DNA from: Pyrinomonadaceae bacterium
Lineage (GTDB): Bacteria > Acidobacteriota > Blastocatellia > Pyrinomonadales > Pyrinomonadaceae
Assembly: GCA_019694355.1 (NCBI GenBank)
Contig: JAIBCB010000001.1
Coordinates: 339,001 to 403,000, forward strand
Direction: 5' to 3'
DNA: 64,000 nt
The translations under genes were made by a program, and so were the position numbers. Below are positions 59,879 to 64,000 of the stretch, piece after piece (positions within the stretch are counted from its first letter, which is position 1; every line of letters begins with the position of its first letter). The notes beneath the pieces are model-generated. The model did not search any database and was not told the origin of the DNA. It saw nothing but the letters and a program-made list of their open reading frames with translations.

Positions 59879-60820
59879 GTGGCGAAATCCAACGACATTG
59901 TCGTGATCGGTGAGTTGAATGTTGACCTTATCGCTTCGGGCGTACGCACGGGACCGGTATTAGGCAGCGAAGTTCTTGCGGACGATTTCAACATTGCGCT
60001 TGGAAGCGCATCGGCGATCTTCGCCTGCGGAATTGCACGTCTTGGACACTCGGTTTCTTTTGTGAGTCGGATAGGCAATGACGACTTCGGTCATTTTTGC
60101 CTTGAGTCTTTGGTAAAACGCGGTGTTGCAACCGATCTGATCGAGATCGATGTTCAGTCTAAGACGGGCGTGACAGTCGTAGTCAGCACGGCGGAAGACC
60201 GGGCGATGGTGACGTTCCTTGGCGCGATCGCGGAACTCTCGCTCGCGCAGGTGCCTGCGAACATCTTTCAGGACCACCGCCACCTGCATCTTACCTCTTA
60301 CTATCTCCAGAAAGCTTTGCAGCCTGATTTTCCTCATTTGCTGGCGGCCGCGAAGGCTGCGGGGATTACGACATCTTTTGATCCGAATTCAGACCCAAGC
60401 TTTGGGCGCGACGAGAACGTTCTCTACGTTGCGCGACATACCGACATTCTATTTCTTAACGAGGACGAGGCTCGGTTGCTCACCGGCCGCGATGGTATCG
60501 ACGACGCCGGACGAGAGCTCAATGAGCTTTGTCCGACGGTAGTGATCAAGCTCGGGGCAAACGGAGCGATCGGCTTTAGGAACGGTGAGTCCGAGTGGGT
60601 CGAAGGGTTCAAGATCGATGCAGTTGACTCGACAGGAGCCGGCGATTCTTTTGCTGCCGGTTTCGTACACGCCTTCCTTGAAGGCTCGGATCTAAAGAAT
60701 TGCCTAAAGATAGGGAATGCGTGCGGTGCGTTCTCGGCCTCAAGGCCAGGCGGAACGGACGGCCAGCCCGATCGCGAGGAACTTGCGAGGTTTTTGATGT
60801 ACGCGTCGCTGCGTACGTAA
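59879..60820 (+). CDS. PfkB-family sugar kinase
   Basis: This 313-residue kinase belongs to the PfkB/ribokinase family. The N-terminal GELNVDLIASG, the GSASAIFACGIARLG glycine block and the C-terminal DSTGAGDSFAAGFVHAFLEG with the catalytic aspartate (GAGD) are clear. With an AgaS-like isomerase and a class II aldolase around it, a tagatose 6-phosphate or fructose phosphate kinase activity is plausible, though the substrate cannot be read from the sequence. The GTG at 59879 follows a GGGGAG sequence. It is 23 bases before the aldolase gene. Confidence 0.9.
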   Translation: MAKSNDIVVIGELNVDLIASGVRTGPVLGSEVLADDFNIALGSASAIFACGIARLGHSVSFVSRIGNDDFGHFCLESLVKRGVATDLIEIDVQSKTGVTVVVSTAEDRAMVTFLGAIAELSLAQVPANIFQDHRHLHLTSYYLQKALQPDFPHLLAAAKAAGITTSFDPNSDPSFGRDENVLYVARHTDILFLNEDEARLLTGRDGIDDAGRELNELCPTVVIKLGANGAIGFRNGESEWVEGFKIDAVDSTGAGDSFAAGFVHAFLEGSDLKNCLKIGNACGAFSASRPGGTDGQPDREELARFLMYASLRT

Positions 60821-60843
60821 AGCGGAATTAGAAGACATCCGTT

Positions 60844-61680
60844 ATGCAGCTAACACCTAGCCGAAATATTCTCGATGATGCACGGGCAACTGGTCGTGCC
60901 GTCGCCGCTCTGAATTTTTATAATGCGGAGACTCTTCGGGCCCATATTGATGCTGCAAATGAATGCAACGCGTCGATCATCTTGCAGACGACGGAATCGA
61001 CGATCAACTATCTCGGCATCGATCTTATCGTTGCGATGGCCGGTGCTGCGGCCGCAGAGATGGCCCATCCCGTTGCCTTGCATCTTGACCATGGCGGAAG
61101 CTTCGAACTTGCGAAACGCTGCATCGAAGCCGGATATTCCTCTGTAATGATCGATGGTTCAAAACTGCCTTTCGAGGAGAATATTGAGCTTACTCGGCGC
61201 GTTGTTGATATCGCACATGCGGCGGGAGTCTCGGTCGAGGGAGAGTTGGGGCACGTTACGCAGAATGCCGATAACGAGAATATCTCGGACTTCTTTACGC
61301 GACCGGAAGATGCGAAAGCGTTTGTTGAAGGTACAGGCGTTGATGCCCTTGCTGTGGCGATTGGAACGGCTCACGGTTTTTACAAAGGCGAGGTAAAGCT
61401 TGATCTTCCGCGGCTACGCGAGATTCGCGAGGTTGTGGGCGACGTCTCGCTCGTTCTGCACGGCGGTTCGGGTGTGCCGGACGAGTTGATGCGCGAGGCG
61501 ATACGGTGCGGAATTGCGAAGATCAATTTTGGAACTGAGCTGAAAAATGCGTTCACGCTCGCGGTCAAAAAGTCGCTGGTTGAGAGCGATGACATCGATC
61601 TGCGGCGGACCTTCGCACCTGCTATAAAAGCTGTGCAGCGAGTTTCAGCGTCGAAGATCCGCGTTTGTCAGCTGGCGTAA
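60844..61680 (+). CDS. Class II aldolase (fructose/tagatose-bisphosphate type)
   Basis: This 278-residue zinc aldolase splits a ketose bisphosphate into dihydroxyacetone phosphate and glyceraldehyde 3-phosphate. Zinc histidines lie in ALHLDHGGSFE, TAHGFYKG and VLHGGSGVPDE. AGYSSVMIDGSKLPFEENI and VEGELGHV are also typical. Length is close to GatY/KbaY-type tagatose-bisphosphate aldolases (about 285), which favours tagatose over fructose. It follows the kinase directly and precedes the transporter, as part of one operon. Confidence 0.9.
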   Translation: MQLTPSRNILDDARATGRAVAALNFYNAETLRAHIDAANECNASIILQTTESTINYLGIDLIVAMAGAAAAEMAHPVALHLDHGGSFELAKRCIEAGYSSVMIDGSKLPFEENIELTRRVVDIAHAAGVSVEGELGHVTQNADNENISDFFTRPEDAKAFVEGTGVDALAVAIGTAHGFYKGEVKLDLPRLREIREVVGDVSLVLHGGSGVPDELMREAIRCGIAKINFGTELKNAFTLAVKKSLVESDDIDLRRTFAPAIKAVQRVSASKIRVCQLA

Positions 61681-61715
61681 AAGTTTTTTAGAAAACTAGA
61701 TCGGGAGACCTTCTT

Positions 61716-63554
61716 GTGCAAGTAACCCTAATTGACTGGATCATCGCGATCGTGGCGGTCGCGATCTGTTTCGTGCCGGCATTGTTCGTGAGCAAACGCT
61801 CGTCGAAGAATACGTCGGAGTTCTTTGCCTCTGGCCGCTCCGTGCCGTGGTGGCTTGCGGGACTTTCGATGGTCGCAACGACGTTCAGCAGCGATACGCC
61901 GAACCTTGTAACGGATATTGTTCGACGAAACGGTGTTGCGGGGAATTGGGTTTGGTGGGCGTTCGTTCTGACGGGAATTGCGACCGTCTTTTTTTACGCC
62001 CGCCTTTGGAGACGTTCGGGTGTTCTTACGGATCTTGAGTTCTACGAAATACGGTATTCAGGAACGGCGGCCGCGGCGGTTCGCGGGTTTCGAGCGGTGT
62101 ATTTGGGGCTGCTTTTTAATTGCCTGATCATGGCTACCGTGAACCTTGCGGCATGCAAGATCGCGGCCGTCCTTTTCGGGCTTGACCGCTGGCAGACGCT
62201 GCTTGTCGTCGGCCTGCTGAATGTGGCATTCGCGGCGCACTCCGGTTTGTGGGGAGTGCTCGTCATCGATATGATCCAATTCTTTATCAAAATGACGGCC
62301 GTAGTCGCCGCCGCATATTTTGCCCTTACGCTGCCGCAGGTCGGCGGCCTGAGCGGGATGGTCGAGAAGGTTTCGGCGATGAAAGGCCCCGGCGGCATCG
62401 ACTATCTGAACATCCTGCCGGATTTTAGCAATAATTGGGAGATAGCCGTCGCCGTATTCATTATGCCGATCGCGGTTCAATGGTGGGCGGTCTGGTATCC
62501 GGGAGCGGAACCGGGCGGCGGCAGCTACATCGCCCAACGGATGCTCGCGTCAAAATCCGAAAAGGATTCGCTTGGTGCCGTACTCTTCTTCAATCTCGCA
62601 CACTACGTACTCCGGCCATGGCCGTGGATCCTTGTCGGCCTTTGTTCGCTGATCGTTTATCCGCAACTGTCGGATATTCAGGCGGCATATCCGCATTTGG
62701 ATCCAACGCTCATCAACCATGACATAGCCTTCCCGGCAATGCTCAAGTTCCTGCCGATCGGCTTCGTCGGATTGATGGTCGGCGGCCTTGTTGCGGCGAA
62801 TTCTTCGACGATCTTGACACATCTGAACTGGGGCGCGTCGTACCTCGTGCACGATTTCTATCGGCGATTCATCAAAAAGGACGGAACGGAGAAACATTAC
62901 GTTGCTATGGGACGCCTTGCCACGATAATGCTTTTCTTTGTCTCGTCGGGCGTTGTGTTCGTGCTCGATTCTGCAAAGGACGCCTTTGACATCATTCTTC
63001 AGGTCGGTGCCGGAACAGGCTTGCTTTATTTGCTTCGGTGGTATTGGTGGAGGATCAACGCATGGTGCGAGGTGGTCGCGATGATCAGCTCATTCGTGGT
63101 TTCGGTAGGCTTTATCGTGCTCGGTAGGGAAGGAATCCTCACGATGGAATCTGCACCAAAGCTGATCTTGACGGTGGTCATCACGACCGTTTGCTGGGTG
63201 ATCGCTGCCTATTTCGCCCCGCAGACCGACCGTCAGACGCTGATCGAGTTTTACAAGAAAGTTCACCCGGCAGGGCCGGGTTGGGAAGCGATCCGGAAGG
63301 AAGCCGGAGTCTCAAAGGAGACCGCACGCTTGCACGGAGATAACATTCCGGCGGCGCTCCTTGGATGGGTCTCCGGCTGTGCGATGACGTGGTCGGCGTT
63401 ATTTTCGCTCGGCAACTTTCTTTATGGAAGAATGGAGTATGGTTTCGCACTTCTGATCGTTTTTATTGTGAGCAGCTTGACTCTTTTGAAAGTCGTATCA
63501 CGGCTTTGGGCAACGAATTCTGACGGTGCGATCGATGAAGCGTTAGATGGCTGA
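61716..63554 (+). CDS. Sodium:solute symporter family transporter
   Basis: This 612-residue membrane protein has about 13-14 hydrophobic segments and belongs to the sodium:solute symporter (SSS) family. SGRSVPWWLAGLSMVATTFSSDTP is the conserved first-helix region, and GLMVGGLVAANSSTILTHLNWGASYLVHD lies in the second half. The operon context suggests uptake of the sugar or amino sugar degraded by the neighbouring enzymes. The GTG at 61716 is 8 bases after a GGGAG. It overlaps the next gene by 8 bases. Confidence 0.9.
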   Translation: MQVTLIDWIIAIVAVAICFVPALFVSKRSSKNTSEFFASGRSVPWWLAGLSMVATTFSSDTPNLVTDIVRRNGVAGNWVWWAFVLTGIATVFFYARLWRRSGVLTDLEFYEIRYSGTAAAAVRGFRAVYLGLLFNCLIMATVNLAACKIAAVLFGLDRWQTLLVVGLLNVAFAAHSGLWGVLVIDMIQFFIKMTAVVAAAYFALTLPQVGGLSGMVEKVSAMKGPGGIDYLNILPDFSNNWEIAVAVFIMPIAVQWWAVWYPGAEPGGGSYIAQRMLASKSEKDSLGAVLFFNLAHYVLRPWPWILVGLCSLIVYPQLSDIQAAYPHLDPTLINHDIAFPAMLKFLPIGFVGLMVGGLVAANSSTILTHLNWGASYLVHDFYRRFIKKDGTEKHYVAMGRLATIMLFFVSSGVVFVLDSAKDAFDIILQVGAGTGLLYLLRWYWWRINAWCEVVAMISSFVVSVGFIVLGREGILTMESAPKLILTVVITTVCWVIAAYFAPQTDRQTLIEFYKKVHPAGPGWEAIRKEAGVSKETARLHGDNIPAALLGWVSGCAMTWSALFSLGNFLYGRMEYGFALLIVFIVSSLTLLKVVSRLWATNSDGAIDEALDG

Positions 63555-64000
63555 GAATACAGACAAATTCATCGAGATGGTTACGGCGTCGGCTCGCGTC
63601 GAGCTGCCGCTGTCGGATTTTGCTCCGAGACACGGGCTTCGAGTGCAGACCACGGCCGTCGAACGTGCGAAATTTCCCTGTATCGATTACCACAATCACC
63701 TTGACGCGCAGACTCCGAAAGATGTCCTCAGGATCATGGATGCCTGCAACATAGAGCGGGTCGTGAATATCACGATGCGAACGGGCGAAGCGGCTTTCGA
63801 GGTGCATCGGCGATTCAAGGATGCTGCAGCGACGCGATTTGAAACGATCGCATGGTTCGATTGGAGTGATCTTAACGAGCCGGGTTTTTGGGAACGCTGT
63901 GTTGAACGACTCGAACGCTACAGTGACGCCGGCTTTTGCGGCATTAAGCTTTGGAAAGATCTTGGTCTAACGCTCAAGGATGCAAGCGGTGAAATGCTTC
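63547..64000 (+). CDS. Amidohydrolase-family protein, N-terminal part
   Basis: Only the first 151 codons are in the window. FPCIDYHNHLD holds the HxH metal pair of amidohydrolase (TIM-barrel) enzymes, and FCGIKLWKDLG near residue 135 carries the lysine that may bridge the metals. The family includes deacetylases, lactonases and decarboxylases. Because it overlaps the transporter gene by 8 bases, it is part of the sugar operon; a deacetylase or lactonase step is plausible. The start is the ATG at 63547. It is truncated by the window end. Confidence 0.8.
   Translation, partial: MAENTDKFIEMVTASARVELPLSDFAPRHGLRVQTTAVERAKFPCIDYHNHLDAQTPKDVLRIMDACNIERVVNITMRTGEAAFEVHRRFKDAAATRFETIAWFDWSDLNEPGFWERCVERLERYSDAGFCGIKLWKDLGLTLKDASGEML

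Overview
The window looks like chromosomal DNA of a Gram-negative (diderm) bacterium, most likely an acidobacterium close to the Blastocatellia/Pyrinomonadaceae. This placement is inferred from gene content and style: LPS genes (lptD, lpxB, lpxD), a split glycine decarboxylase (gcvPA), a bacillithiol-type bshC, secreted beta-propeller proteins with proline/threonine/serine linkers, many TTG and GTG starts, and intergenic regions full of short palindromic repeats. No phage, plasmid, rRNA or CRISPR locus was seen. One tRNA gene (tRNA-Pro, anticodon GGG) is present.

Layout. 1-2 kb: glycine cleavage genes gcvT-gcvH-gcvPA on the minus strand, with a strong terminator-like hairpin between gcvH and gcvPA. 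2-4.6 kb: an exported TPR protein followed by two small exported proteins of unknown function. 4.8-7 kb: larE and a glutamate/leucine-type dehydrogenase. 7.2-12.2 kb: a large exported protein with PKD-like domains and a sortilin/BNR-type propeller protein. 12.3-16 kb: bshC-mutL, overlapping by 4 bases. 16-19.3 kb (minus): zwf, a CBS-domain membrane protein, and a biotin carrier protein. 19.3-20.4 kb: a repeat-rich gap. 20.4-21.9 kb (minus): phoH-ybeY, with ybeY carrying an in-frame palindromic insertion. 22-24 kb: atpD-atpC. 24.3-27.5 kb: a heme oxygenase and TonB receptor pair behind a Fur-box-like site. 27.5-30 kb (minus): a small fibronectin-like protein, yraN and an acyl-CoA mutase. 30-33 kb: a lipoprotein and lptD. 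33-37 kb (minus): ilvE and a PD40 propeller protein. 37-40 kb: lpxB and lpxD, converging on a tandem-repeat island. 40-44 kb: a STAS protein, an unknown gene, an EamA transporter and an M28 peptidase.

The most unusual region is 43.9-48.9 kb. The pyruvate dehydrogenase operon (pdhA-pdhB-pdhC) is interrupted at both gene junctions. A RelE/ParE-like toxin plus antitoxin sits between pdhA and pdhB. A BrnT-like toxin, an unrecognised partner and a degenerate GIY-YIG protein sit between pdhB and pdhC. Spacing is so tight (0-5 bases at several joints) that all of them are probably on one transcript.

49-58 kb: dsbD with cysteine dioxygenase, cysS, exported and unknown proteins, arsR-arsM with a perfect 20-base palindrome upstream, an HNH nuclease, thiL and a MerR regulator. 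58.5-64 kb: a sugar or amino-sugar catabolic locus (SIS isomerase/deaminase; PfkB kinase, class II aldolase, sodium:solute symporter, amidohydrolase) divergently arranged around one promoter region. The amidohydrolase runs off the end of the window.

All functions are assigned by reading protein motifs by eye; no database search was run.
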